Shown piece after piece: positions 54,568 to 63,740 of a DNA stretch of 64,000 nt (the stretch's first letter is position 1; each line of letters opens with the position of its first letter). Made by a program: the position numbers and the translations under genes. The notes beneath the pieces are model-generated. The model saw only the letters and a list, made by a program, of their open reading frames with translations. It was not told where the DNA came from and made no database searches. Location: positions 1,238,354 to 1,302,353 of the forward strand of contig NZ_CADDWI010000013.1 of assembly GCF_902809845.1 (NCBI RefSeq), in the 5' to 3' direction. This DNA is from Chelativorans sp. Marseille-P2723. GTDB lineage: Bacteria; Pseudomonadota; Alphaproteobacteria; Rhizobiales; Rhizobiaceae.

Positions 54568-55577
54568 CCAGACAGCTCCCTTAGGAGCGAGGCGAATTCC
54601 TCCGGCGGGCATTCTGCGTCAGAGGCATGACCGAGATCGATTCGGTAGGTCGCATCGACGATGCCTGCTGGGATCGCTCCCCCGACAAAGCTCGAAGGCG
54701 CTATCCGGGGAAAACCCGGGCCGACATGATAGAGGCGCTCTGCCTCCGCCCTGAACGCAAAACGGTTCCATGCGGCGTCATGTACGTCCGTGCATCCGAC
54801 CGCCGCGAACATCGCCCGCAGTCCCGCGGGGTCATCGGCCCGCAGCAACGCCCTGTCTCCAAGCGAAGCCACTGTGAGAAGCCCGCCCTCGACCGCTTCG
54901 AGGACCAGATGCGCAAGGTACAGAGACCCGCCCGCAGGCGGTTCCAGCTGATCGATCCCGTTTATGGTGACCTCGCGAACCCCTGCGCCGAGCGATGCCT
55001 TGACCTCGAGCGAGGTGTCTCCGGCCCGGAAGTCGTGCCGATCTCCGGCCGGTCCGCGCCAGCAGCGCCAGGCCGAGGGCGAAATGTCGAGCAGCCGGTT
55101 CAACACGACCAGCTCCGCCACGAGGCCGACAACCCGCGATCTGTCCAGCTCTCTCCCCACTGGTGGGACGAGAAGTTCGCGGAAGTCATCGAGCGCACCA
55201 GCCACTGCCGCGACCCCGTCCTTCCGGTCGGCCAGCCGGCGGACGATGTCATCCACGACCTCGCCGAACACGGCTTCGAGATCCGGCGACATGCAGATGA
55301 CATCGAGAAACCGGATCGCGCGTTGCCCATGCGTGAGGGTTGTCAAGCTGATCGTCAAGGCACTGCCCGTCGCGAGAGCATCGATCTTCTCGCCCGCGGC
55401 AAGCGGCACCAGCAGCCGCGCCTCCCCGCCGGGGCCAACGGCAAGCCGGACGGGCCCCGTCTTCGTCATTGCGTCAAGAGGCAACGAGGGGATGCCGAGA
55501 CCATCTCCGTCGATGTGCTCTGCCCGAAGGACATTCCAGCGTCCCTGCGGCGGGCTCTCCTGCTCGGGTCTAGACAC
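54564..55577 (-). CDS. PD-(D/E)XK motif protein of the Z1 operon
   Basis: A 337-residue protein of the DUF4420-type PD-(D/E)XK group. The nuclease core is visible: E155 in GLVAELVVL, D182 in RHDFRAG and E191-V-K193 in SLEVKAS. GTG at 55577 is the start, overlapping the Z1 stop by 8 bases; the longer frame upstream is a shadow of the Z1 gene. It is probably the DNA-cutting subunit of the system. Its stop overlaps the ATPase start (ATGA). Confidence 0.87.
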   Translation of the reverse strand: MSRPEQESPPQGRWNVLRAEHIDGDGLGIPSLPLDAMTKTGPVRLAVGPGGEARLLVPLAAGEKIDALATGSALTISLTTLTHGQRAIRFLDVICMSPDLEAVFGEVVDDIVRRLADRKDGVAAVAGALDDFRELLVPPVGRELDRSRVVGLVAELVVLNRLLDISPSAWRCWRGPAGDRHDFRAGDTSLEVKASLGAGVREVTINGIDQLEPPAGGSLYLAHLVLEAVEGGLLTVASLGDRALLRADDPAGLRAMFAAVGCTDVHDAAWNRFAFRAEAERLYHVGPGFPRIAPSSFVGGAIPAGIVDATYRIDLGHASDAECPPEEFASLLRELSG

Positions 55578-58203
55578 CTGCCGCCTCCGTCTGCGCGGCC
55601 TCCTCTGCCTCGATCTCGGCAACTTCCTCGGCCGACAGCAGCTGCAGCTCCACCGAGACGAAGTTCCCGCCCTCCGTGACCGAGCCAGGGAAGACCATCC
55701 CGATACCGAGCACGTCATGCACGGCATCGAGCGGAACTCTCAACTGGCTCTCGCGCTCGGGGCGCGAGTCCCGCGCGATGGGATAAAGCAGGAGCAGCGG
55801 AACCTGTCCCAACGCGTCCAACCTCGCCGCCTTCAGTTCCTCCCAGCTTCCGTTGCCTCCGACAGCGTCAGCACAGTCGAAAACCACATCGCGTCTCGAC
55901 ATGAGTGCCTTGATGTCCGCGATCCCGTTCGTGTCCTTCAACCTCGCGCGGTTGACCGTCCTGACGGAACCGATCGTACCGAGAGGAGCATCGGAATCGC
56001 GACCGCGGCCGGACTCGACGATACCGATGTTCCATGATGAAAGGCGCGGATCCGGCCCGTCGATGAACGGCACCAGCATGGCAGGCAGCAGGTCCGCCTG
56101 GGAGGACTCGACCGAATAGGCCTCGAGGAATCTGCGGACCGACGACCTCGGCACGTTGCGCCAGAGCTTGCGATCCCCTGCGTCCCGATCGCGCAGTCCA
56201 AGCGCCTCGATACGGCTGACAAGTTCGCTGCCTGCAGCCCAGTTCCTTTCGAGCAGTCCGGCGTCGGTGTGAGCAAAACGGAACGTCTGGCGATGGGTTC
56301 CCCAATAGCTGACAGCACAGCGCCTCGCGGCGCGCATCTTGTTTGCCGCCGTGATCGCCATGCCGGGAATTGCCCTGATCCGGACCGCCAGGTCCATCGG
56401 CGTGAGGTCGCGGAGCCGATACTGCTCGATGTCTTCCCTGATTTCCTGTTCGACGGAGGCAAGCGCCCTGAATCGCAGCTTGAGATCGCTCGGCATCCAG
56501 ATCCGTGGAAGATCCTCGTAGCCGGGCCGATAGCCGAACCAGCGTCCCATCTGGAGGAGCGTGTCGTACTGGTTTGCCGTTCGCAGGAAGTAACTGACCA
56601 TGAGGCCTTCGAGGGTCAGCCCCCGGGCAAGGATGGAGCCGCCGACCACGATGTAGGTCTTCGGCCCGCCGGAATAATCGATCCTGTCGTCGCTTGCGCC
56701 GTTCTCGACCGGGAACTCGATGCCGTCGAGCACCTCCGGCAGATACCGGAAGACATCTTCCAGTGTGACCGGCTTCGCATCAGTCAGGTCGTCCGGCAGT
56801 CGTCCCTGTTCCTCGTCCCAGACCCGACCGAGCCGGGATCCGATGTCCGATGCCGGATCGACAAGATCCTTGCGGTGCACGTCGACCCAGCCCTCGATCA
56901 GCGCTGCAACCCGCTCGTGCGCGCGAACGTAGGCTGATGTGTGCACCAGCATCGTCATGTGCTGGTCCCCATGTCCGCGGGCGCGCCGTGCGGCGCAGCA
57001 CGCGAGGAAGTAGAGGATGGCGGCCTCGAGACTCGGCGTCATGGCAGGCTGGAAGGCGTCACGCTCCTTCCTGCTGCGCGGCTGCAGTCCCGCCTCGTCC
57101 TCATCCGGCACGTCGCGGATCATGTCGAGCCCTTCCTCGTCGGGCCGCACGTCCTCCGGGTCGACCGGTGTCTTCCCGAACAGACGCTCGGTGCCGAAGT
57201 ACCTATCCGGTTTCGGCAGTGCCGTGATGAAGTCCCGTGGATAGAGGTCGTCGAGCTCCTGGCCGTCGACACGATAGGGGTTGATCAGCACATTCGCAAA
57301 GGGCGTGGCAGTGTAGCCAACATAGGTAACAGCCGGGAGAAGGCCGAGAAGTTCCCGGATGCGATGGTTGATGGCCGTCATGTCGAGCTCGCCCCGTGCC
57401 GAGTTCACGCTCGCCTGGTCGCATTCGTCGTCGATGACCAGGACCCGGAGCTGCTGCAACACGGCCGGCAATGTCTCCCGGATGGCCTTGCGCAATTCTC
57501 CGAGGGGCGAAACGTTCTTCTTGATGACGGCCAGCTGCGCCTTGTCGGAATGGGAGAGGAAACCACCCTGAGGCGGTGCGCGGAAATCCCTGTCCACTTC
57601 GTTCGACGTGAGCACCTGCCAGTTAAGCGGATTGCGCCGCACCAGGTCGGAATACAACCTGATCTGGGTCTGATGGCGCAGCTTGTTCGTCAGACCGGCG
57701 AGGACAATCACGGTGTCGTAGCCGGCGTCGAGTGCCTTGGCGATCACGGCCGTCATGTTGGCCGTCTTTCCTGACTGGACGTGGCCCACGACCAGTCCGC
57801 GGCAGGAGAACTGGCTCCTCGCCGGATCCCGCGGGTTCTCGAGAAGCGAGACCACCTCGTTCGAGGCGTCATCGATGCCGCGCACGTCGTCCTCGTGCCA
57901 CTTCTTCTCGTTGAGAAGGAAGGACTTTACGGCAGGCCAGTGCAGGTCCGTCGGTCTCGGACCAAAGTACCATTGCGGTCGCTTCCTGATCACCGAGTGG
58001 CTGTGGAGAACCTCGATCTGTTCGAACTCTCGGGCAACATTCGCGGTCGCCTCGTCGATTTCAGCAGACAGATGAGCCGCAAGCCCGGGGGAGAGGAGGT
58101 CGAGTTCTGCGCGAACGGCAGCAACCGCGCTTTCGAGATTGCCATGCCGAGGCAGCGCCTGGCGAATGCGTTCAACCAATCCATCAACCTGAGGCCCCGG
58201 CAC
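55570..58203 (-). CDS. Z1-domain helicase-like protein
   Basis: An 877-residue protein. The N-terminal helical part is followed by a P-loop domain with Walker A GHVQSGKT (140-147) and Walker B VIDDECDQ (D258-E260). The block YVGYTATPFANVLI is a motif III-like SF2 feature. The Z1 domain with GGSILARGLTLEGL and SYFLRT comes next, then a C-terminal part. Z1 proteins go with GHKL ATPases and PD-(D/E)XK nucleases in restriction-type loci described by Iyer, Abhiman and Aravind. It starts at GTG with gggaggg upstream and leads the operon. Confidence 0.92.
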   Translation of the reverse strand: MPGPQVDGLVERIRQALPRHGNLESAVAAVRAELDLLSPGLAAHLSAEIDEATANVAREFEQIEVLHSHSVIRKRPQWYFGPRPTDLHWPAVKSFLLNEKKWHEDDVRGIDDASNEVVSLLENPRDPARSQFSCRGLVVGHVQSGKTANMTAVIAKALDAGYDTVIVLAGLTNKLRHQTQIRLYSDLVRRNPLNWQVLTSNEVDRDFRAPPQGGFLSHSDKAQLAVIKKNVSPLGELRKAIRETLPAVLQQLRVLVIDDECDQASVNSARGELDMTAINHRIRELLGLLPAVTYVGYTATPFANVLINPYRVDGQELDDLYPRDFITALPKPDRYFGTERLFGKTPVDPEDVRPDEEGLDMIRDVPDEDEAGLQPRSRKERDAFQPAMTPSLEAAILYFLACCAARRARGHGDQHMTMLVHTSAYVRAHERVAALIEGWVDVHRKDLVDPASDIGSRLGRVWDEEQGRLPDDLTDAKPVTLEDVFRYLPEVLDGIEFPVENGASDDRIDYSGGPKTYIVVGGSILARGLTLEGLMVSYFLRTANQYDTLLQMGRWFGYRPGYEDLPRIWMPSDLKLRFRALASVEQEIREDIEQYRLRDLTPMDLAVRIRAIPGMAITAANKMRAARRCAVSYWGTHRQTFRFAHTDAGLLERNWAAGSELVSRIEALGLRDRDAGDRKLWRNVPRSSVRRFLEAYSVESSQADLLPAMLVPFIDGPDPRLSSWNIGIVESGRGRDSDAPLGTIGSVRTVNRARLKDTNGIADIKALMSRRDVVFDCADAVGGNGSWEELKAARLDALGQVPLLLLYPIARDSRPERESQLRVPLDAVHDVLGIGMVFPGSVTEGGNFVSVELQLLSAEEVAEIEAEEAAQTEAAGV

Positions 58204-58316
58204 AATGCCCTCCCGACTGCAACGCTGGCAATATCCAGAAGAACTGGATCAAGCCCAAGCAATCACGCGATGAATTCGGGATCAAGTCGAGGATTGGACT
58301 GGAAGTGCCGAAAATG

Positions 58317-58697
58317 TCAGAAAGACTCCCGCTGCCCCTCCCACTCCTTCGGGAACCCGTCCATCAGCCGGGCCAAGGTCACATCCGGTCCCTGCCTTCC
58401 CTCCAGGATCGCCTCGACGATGTCCGGCGCGAGCAAGGTCAGCCGCAGAACGCGCGTCATGTAGGATGGCGCGATCCCCTCGCGCTCGGCGAGCTCCGCG
58501 ATGGTCGCGAACTCGCCCGACTCGAGCATCCGCTTCCAGCGGAAGGCGCGGGCCAGTGCCTTGACCAGGGCGTCGTCGGGGCGGCGGGGCGCGGATGCGC
58601 CGTCGGGGAGTGCGATTGCCTTCCGCCCGCCGCGCTTCACGATGCGGAACGGGACGTGTAGTATCACCGTGTCGGGGATGAGAGTCTCGCCGGTCAT
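58317..58697 (-). CDS. Recombinase-associated helix-turn-helix protein (copy 2)
   Basis: A 126-residue protein with the same plan as the gene at 13618-14016: a strand-rich start with RIVKRGGRKAIALPDG, then the helix-turn-helix TIAELAEREGIAPSYMTRVLRLTLLAP, and EAILEGRQGPDVTL. Its start overlaps the recombinase stop (ATGA). It lies 113 bases downstream of where the Z1 operon begins. Confidence 0.78.
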   Translation of the reverse strand: MTGETLIPDTVILHVPFRIVKRGGRKAIALPDGASAPRRPDDALVKALARAFRWKRMLESGEFATIAELAEREGIAPSYMTRVLRLTLLAPDIVEAILEGRQGPDVTLARLMDGFPKEWEGQRESF

Positions 58698-60000
58698 GCA
58701 GCCGCTCCCATGTTTCCGGCCATCATCTCGCACGCAAGGTTGTCGAGGCCGTCGATGCGCAGCCGGAGGTTCAGCCCGTCCGTGCCGATGTCCACGCGCT
58801 CGACCAGCAGCGCCACAATGCGCGCCTGCTCGGCGGGGAAGAGTTCCTCCCATAGCGCGTCGAGCTGCTGCAGGGCCGCGCGGGCGTCGGCCTCGGAGAT
58901 GTCGTCGGCGTGGGCCCGCGCCGCCTTCCACGTCCCCACAATGATCTCGGGCTGGCGGAGCACGGCGCGCAGCTGGTCGATGACTGCTGCCTCGATCTCC
59001 CCCGCAGGCACGCGACCGATGGGGCACGACCCGGCGCCGTGCTTCAGCACCGTCTGGCTCACATAGTAACGGTAGAGCTTGCCGCCCTTGCGCGTGTGGG
59101 TCGGCGAGAACGCGGCGCCATCGGGACCGAACAGCAGCCCCTTCAACAGCGCGGGCGTGTCGGCGCGGGTGCGGGCGGCGCGCTTGCGGGGGCTCTCCTG
59201 CAGGATGGTGTGGACGCGATCCCACGTCGCGCGGTCGATGATCGCCGCGTGCTCGCCGGGATAGCTTTCGCCCTTGTGGACAGCCTCGCCGATATAGGCG
59301 CGGTTCGACAGCATCCGGTAAAGATACTTCTTGTCGATCCGGTTGCCGCGCGGCGTCCGAATGCCGCGCGTCGCCACCTCGCGGGCCAGCACCGTGCAGG
59401 ACCCGATCTCGAGGAAGCGGGCGAAGATCCAGCGGACGTGCGCCGCGGCGTCCTCGTCGACCACCAGCTTCCTATTCTCGACGCGGTAGCCGTAAGGCGG
59501 CACGCCACCCATCCACATGCCCTTCTTGCGGCTGGCGGCGACCTTGTCGCGGATCCGCTCGGCCGTGACCTCCCGCTCGAACTGGGCGAAGGACAGCAGG
59601 ATGTTCAGCGTCAACCGGCCCATCGACGTGGTGGTGTTGAACGACTGGGTGACGGACACGAAGGTCACGTCGTTGCGGTCGAAGACCTCCACCAGCTTGG
59701 CGAAATCGGCGAGCGAGCGGCTGAGGCGGTCGATCTTGTAGACCACGACCACGTCGACCAGCCCGTCCTCGATGTCGTCCAGCAGCCGCTTCAATCCGGG
59801 CCGTTCCAGCGTGCCGCCGGAGACGCCGCCGTCGTCATACTGATCGCGGACCAGCACCCAGCCCTCGGAGCGCTGGCTGGCGATGTACGCCTCGCAGGCC
59901 TCGCGCTGGGCGTGAAGGCTGTTGAACTCCTGCTCCAGCCCTTCCTCGGACGACTTGCGGGTGTAGATCGCGCACCGCAGCTTGCGGACAGCAGGCTTCG

Positions 60001-60004
<4 letters not shown>
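58694..60004 (-). CDS. Large serine recombinase (copy 2)
   Basis: A 436-residue serine recombinase, very similar along its length to the one at 14019-15350. It has nucleophile S18 in YTRKSSEEG, DDGGVSGGTLERP, KIDRLSRSLADF and the C-terminal zinc-ribbon region (FGPDGAAFSPTHTRKGGK). It is intact. The start at 60004 overlaps the stop of a truncated DUF2924 gene. It is a candidate for having moved the neighbouring defence operon or the phage-type genes to its right. Confidence 0.92.
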
Positions 60005-60200
<196 letters not shown>

Positions 60201-60770
60201 CTACTGCGCCGGGGGCGTTTGCGGCGGCGCCGACACCGCCTTGCCGGCCGAGGGCGCCGCCCCCATCACGGCGGCATATTGCGCGTGTTCGGGGCCGATC
60301 GCCGCCTTGATCACGTTGCGACCGGCATCGTCGGGGTTGTTGCGGTCCTTCTCGACGCCGACCTTGGCCACGAAATCGAGCCCGTTGAGATCGCCGAGGC
60401 TGCGGATCATCCGGGCCGTGCGTGCCACCTCTGATTGGTCGCTGGCCTTGATGCCGCGCGCCGATTCCAGAATGCCGCGAATGAGGGCGCGGCCACGGTT
60501 GGCATAGGTGTCCTCGCCGCGCTCGTTGACGCTTTTTCCCTTGAATCCGATGCGGGTGTAGATGCGCCGCCGGGCATGGGGGCCTTCCAGCACCACGGCT
60601 TCGGTGTTGAGGTAGAGGGCGGAACTGGTGCGGCTCTGGGAGAGCCAGCCCTCGGGGCCGGTGCCGCCGGGGCGAATGCTCAGCGTCACCTTGACGAGGG
60701 TGTTTGCCGGAATGAGGTCGAATGCGGCGTCCTGGGTCTCGGCGCCGTTGAAATCCATGCTGTCCGCCAT
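60201..60770 (-). CDS. Phage early protein, gene X left copy (3' end replaced)
   Basis: A 189-residue protein with AAFDLIPANTLVKVTLSIRPGG, TSSALYLNTEAVVLEGP and GLDFVAKVGVEKDRN. Such proteins stand next to Sak4-like ATPases in alphaproteobacterial phages and may bind single-stranded DNA (DUF669-like; uncertain). aaaggag supports the start. It stops at a TAG made at the junction with the DUF2924 remnant; the right copy reads on for 17 more residues. Confidence 0.75.
   Translation of the reverse strand: MADSMDFNGAETQDAAFDLIPANTLVKVTLSIRPGGTGPEGWLSQSRTSSALYLNTEAVVLEGPHARRRIYTRIGFKGKSVNERGEDTYANRGRALIRGILESARGIKASDQSEVARTARMIRSLGDLNGLDFVAKVGVEKDRNNPDDAGRNVIKAAIGPEHAQYAAVMGAAPSAGKAVSAPPQTPPAQ
60203..60412 (+). 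repeat. Direct repeat, left copy (210 bases)
   Basis: These 210 bases are identical, as far as I can read, to 63791-64000, with an offset of 3588 bases. The similarity begins exactly at ACTGCGCC next to the DUF2924 junction and runs to the window edge, so the true repeat is probably longer. Confidence 0.92.
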
Positions 60771-60773
60771 GGG

Positions 60774-61670
60774 TCAGGCTCCTTTCGTCATGGGATTGGT
60801 CTGGGCCGGCTGCTGCGGTAGATCGAAGTCGAGATCGGCGCTCGCCTGCGCGCCGGAACCCGCGCGGATCTTCGCCATCAGGCGGCCGAGATGGGCCTGC
60901 TCGATCATCGAGAGCCGGCCGCTGCGGTCCTTCGCCGGAAAGCCGAAATCGTTGATCGTGGTGCAGACGAAGGCCCGGAAGGGCGCGCCTTCCTGGGGGC
61001 GGATTTCCGCGAGGGTGATGACCTCGTCGACGATGCCGGGCAACTCAAGGCCGGTCTTCGAGCCCTCGATCTGCATCGCGAAATACGGCTTGCCGAAATC
61101 GTCGATCTTCCGGTCGAGCAGACCCACGAGCCAGATGTTCTTTCGCGGCGTGTGCTGCAAATGCGTGAGCCAGCCGATCATTTCCTGGCCCAAAAGCCCG
61201 TAGGCGCCCCGCAGGTCGAGCTTGCCGCTGCGATCCGACTGCGCCTGCGGCTGCCCCTTGCACCACTGCATGCAGATGCGCGAGGCGACGGAGATCGAGT
61301 CGACGAAGATCGTGTCGTATTTGTCGAGCAGGGACGGATCGCCGAAGGCGGCGCAGACGCGGTCGTAGTCGCGCTGGCTGTAAGGTTGATCCTCGCGCAT
61401 CGCCGGGTTGGGACCGCCGATCCAGCAGGCGAGGTCGCGGGCGCGCTCCCAGTCGCGGACCCGGATTTCGTCGCCGGGCCAGCCCTGAACGGCCAGTTCG
61501 CCGGCCTCGAGATTGACGAACAGGGTGCGCTCGGGATCGAGCGTCCAGAGCTGGCTGGTCTTGCCGATGCCGGAAATGCCGGTCAGCACCCCCTTGATGC
61601 CGCGCGTCTTGCGCAGGCGTTCGTCGGCGGTGATGATCTTCAGCGGGGCGGGTTGGAAGGGCGCGCTCAT
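60774..61670 (-). CDS. Sak4-like AAA ATPase
   Basis: A 298-residue RecA-fold ATPase. It has Walker A GISGIGKTS near residue 32 and Walker B DTIFVDSIS near residue 120. An arginine-rich end comes before the proline/glutamine tail. Its size and motifs fit the phage AAA_24/Sak4 group, which works with single-strand-binding proteins in recombination. The ATG at 61670 overlaps the stop of the small upstream gene (ATGA), and gene X follows 3 bases after its stop. Confidence 0.85.
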   Translation of the reverse strand: MSAPFQPAPLKIITADERLRKTRGIKGVLTGISGIGKTSQLWTLDPERTLFVNLEAGELAVQGWPGDEIRVRDWERARDLACWIGGPNPAMREDQPYSQRDYDRVCAAFGDPSLLDKYDTIFVDSISVASRICMQWCKGQPQAQSDRSGKLDLRGAYGLLGQEMIGWLTHLQHTPRKNIWLVGLLDRKIDDFGKPYFAMQIEGSKTGLELPGIVDEVITLAEIRPQEGAPFRAFVCTTINDFGFPAKDRSGRLSMIEQAHLGRLMAKIRAGSGAQASADLDFDLPQQPAQTNPMTKGA

Positions 61671-61957
61671 TTGCGCGCCTCCAGATCGCGGACGGCGGAT
61701 GCGACGGCGTTGTCGCTGCCTTTCGCACCCTGACGCCGCGCCATGCGCAGCATGTCCTCCAGCGCCATGATGGTCTGGCCAAGGCTGCGGCGCTCTTCCT
61801 CGAGCGCGACGAGGGCAAAGGCGATGTCGTCGACGCTTGCGCGGTCCACCGGGCGTGTGCGCGCGGCGCGATCCGCCAGCGGCGGGATGGCGATGGTATC
61901 GGGAAGTGGCGCCAACCAGGTCGACTGCCGGAGTTTTTCGAGGGGGGATTTGAACAT
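61667..61957 (-). CDS. Small phage protein, unknown
   Basis: A 96-residue protein starting MFKSPLEKLRQSTWLAPLPD and ending in a helical region (FALVALEEERRSLGQTIMALE). The ATG at 61957 has aaaaggag 6 bases upstream; a longer start at 62065 is less likely. It is coupled to the AAA ATPase by ATGA. No domain is recognised. Confidence 0.7.
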   Translation of the reverse strand: MFKSPLEKLRQSTWLAPLPDTIAIPPLADRAARTRPVDRASVDDIAFALVALEEERRSLGQTIMALEDMLRMARRQGAKGSDNAVASAVRDLEARK

Positions 61958-62106
61958 CTGCTGCTCCTTTTCGTCTTGCCCAGGGCTCGTCCGTAAGGTG
62001 TCGGCTGCCGGGCCCGACGCCGCCCTGGAGCTCGCGGTCGGGGTGTTTCCCTGAGGGTCTTTCATTCCCCCGAAGGCCCGGCATGAATTGGCTTGAGTGC
62101 TTGCCC

Positions 62107-63729
62107 TCACTTACCGGCGCGGGGCCGCAACTGTCGGGACAGCCTCGAAATACCCGTCGAGGCCCATCTCGGTGGCGATCTCGCGGATCCTGCCCAGACG
62201 CTCGTAGATCGTGCTCCGGTGAACGCCGAGCGCGCGTGCTGCCTCCGAGATGCTGAGCTGGCTGACGGCCAACGCGACCTGCCGCGTCGCCGGGCAGAGC
62301 GCGGCCAAGAGCCTGCCGGGGGGCGGATCGCCTGGCCCTTGGGCCGGCCGAGCGCGTGCCAAAGCGTACCGTCGTGGAATACGCCAGCCCAGCCCTGGAA
62401 GCCGCTGGCCATCAGCGCCTGGCCGTCGCCATGCAGCGCTACCCAGAAGAACGGAGAGCGATCCAGAAGATCGATCTCGGTCATCTCGAAGGCGGTCAGC
62501 AGGCGTTTCTCGCCGATCTCGCGGGTGAAGACGTGGCCGCAGAGATCGCAGATGGAGGCACCGAGCGGCAGTTCGGCCTCGCAGGACGGGCAGGTCTTCC
62601 ACGGGCGCTCGCCAGGCGGGGTCTCGTCCTCGTCGAGATCGATCTCCTGCTCTAGCGTGCCATGGCGAAGTGCCGCGCCCGCAAAATCCAGCACGATGCA
62701 GTCGGTCTTGACGATGCCGGGGAAGCGTTCGGGATCCACCCGGCGCAAGCCACGTCCGACCGCCTGAATGAAGGTGCCCTTGTGCAGCATGGGGCGCAGG
62801 ATGCCGATGCAGCCCACGGGCTGGCTGTCGAAGCCTTCGGTCAGCACCATGCAGTTGGTGAGAACCTGAACCTCGCCCCGGTCGAAGCGGGCGATGAGCT
62901 TCGCGCGCGCCCGCGCCGGCATGTCCCCCGCGATCGTCTCGGCCGAAACGCCCGCAGCCCGAAACGCGTCGGCCACGGCTAAGGCATGGTCCACGGTCGC
63001 GCAGAAGAAGATCGTGCGCCGGTCGGCGGCCTTGTCCATCCAGTGCTCGACCACGGCCTCGTTGAGCACAGCGCGATTGAGCACCTTGTCCGCCTGGCGC
63101 ATGTCGAAATCGCCGGCGGTGCTGTCGATGCCGGAGAGTTCATTCTCGATCCCGAGGTCGATGGTGAAGGTCCGGGGCGGGACCAGCAGGCCACGCGCGA
63201 TGAGCGTGCCGATCCGCAGGTGATAGCCGACATTGCTGAAGGTCTTGCGCAGGCTGCGGCCATCGCCGCGGCCGGGCGTGGCGGAGAGGCCCAAGAGCTT
63301 CAGGCCAGGACTGACCTCGCGCGCATGGGCCAGGATCGCCTGGTAGCTCGCGGCGGCCGCGCGGTGGCATTCGTCGATCACCAGATGGCTCAGTTTCGGC
63401 ATGGATGCGCGGCGGTGTTCCCGGGCGAGCGTCTGCACGCTGCCGAAGATCACCGGGCCGTCCCAGCAATCCTGTTCTGCCTTCACCACCGAGGTGCCGA
63501 GGCCCGAGATCTGTCCGATCGCCGACCGGTTCTGCTCGATGAGTTCGTCGGTGTGCTGCAGCACGAGCACCTTGGCATCGCGATCCCGTTCCGCCTGTTC
63601 GCCGACATAGAAGCCGGCGATGGCGGTCTTGCCGGCTCCGGTCGGCAGCACGAGCATGGTATTGCCGTGCTCGGCCGAGCGGTCATGGGCGGCGTCGACC
63701 GCGGCCCGCTGATAGTCGCGAGGGATCAT
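62107..63729 (-). CDS. SF2 DEAD/DEAH-type helicase with altered C-terminus
   Basis: A 540-residue SF2 helicase. Walker A is LPTGAGKTAIAG, motif II DECH in VIDECHRAAA, motif III SATPG, and motif VI region AVGRGLRRVDP. A zinc-like CPSCEAELPLGASICDLCG follows. After about residue 465 the frame becomes arginine- and serine-rich and unnatural, while the other frame encodes a helix-turn-helix end. Phage helicases of this type remodel replication forks or R-loops. gagggagg supports the ATG. Confidence 0.85.
   Translation of the reverse strand: MIPRDYQRAAVDAAHDRSAEHGNTMLVLPTGAGKTAIAGFYVGEQAERDRDAKVLVLQHTDELIEQNRSAIGQISGLGTSVVKAEQDCWDGPVIFGSVQTLAREHRRASMPKLSHLVIDECHRAAAASYQAILAHAREVSPGLKLLGLSATPGRGDGRSLRKTFSNVGYHLRIGTLIARGLLVPPRTFTIDLGIENELSGIDSTAGDFDMRQADKVLNRAVLNEAVVEHWMDKAADRRTIFFCATVDHALAVADAFRAAGVSAETIAGDMPARARAKLIARFDRGEVQVLTNCMVLTEGFDSQPVGCIGILRPMLHKGTFIQAVGRGLRRVDPERFPGIVKTDCIVLDFAGAALRHGTLEQEIDLDEDETPPGERPWKTCPSCEAELPLGASICDLCGHVFTREIGEKRLLTAFEMTEIDLLDRSPFFWVALHGDGQALMASGFQGWAGVFHDGTLWHALGRPKGQAIRPPAGSWPRSARRRGRSRWPSASSASRRQHARSAFTGARSTSVWAGSARSPPRWASTGISRLSRQLRPRAGK
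62111..62320 (-). pseudogene. Helix-turn-helix end in the alternate frame of the helicase
   Basis: Read one base out of the helicase frame, this stretch gives RQVALAVSQLSISEAARALG and then VHRSTIYERLGRIREI and a GLDGYF end, a convincing regulator-type helix-turn-helix. It has no start of its own. One extra C in the C6 run at about 62316-62321 (minus strand) would join it to the helicase. Either a frameshifted helicase tail or the 3' end of another gene fused by deletion. Confidence 0.65.
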
Positions 63730-63740
63730 GGCGGCCTCCC

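Noticed and set aside
58698..59225. N-terminal extension of the copy 2 HTH frame
   Set aside because: It is a shadow of the recombinase gene; the HTH ATG at 58697 overlaps the recombinase stop exactly as expected.
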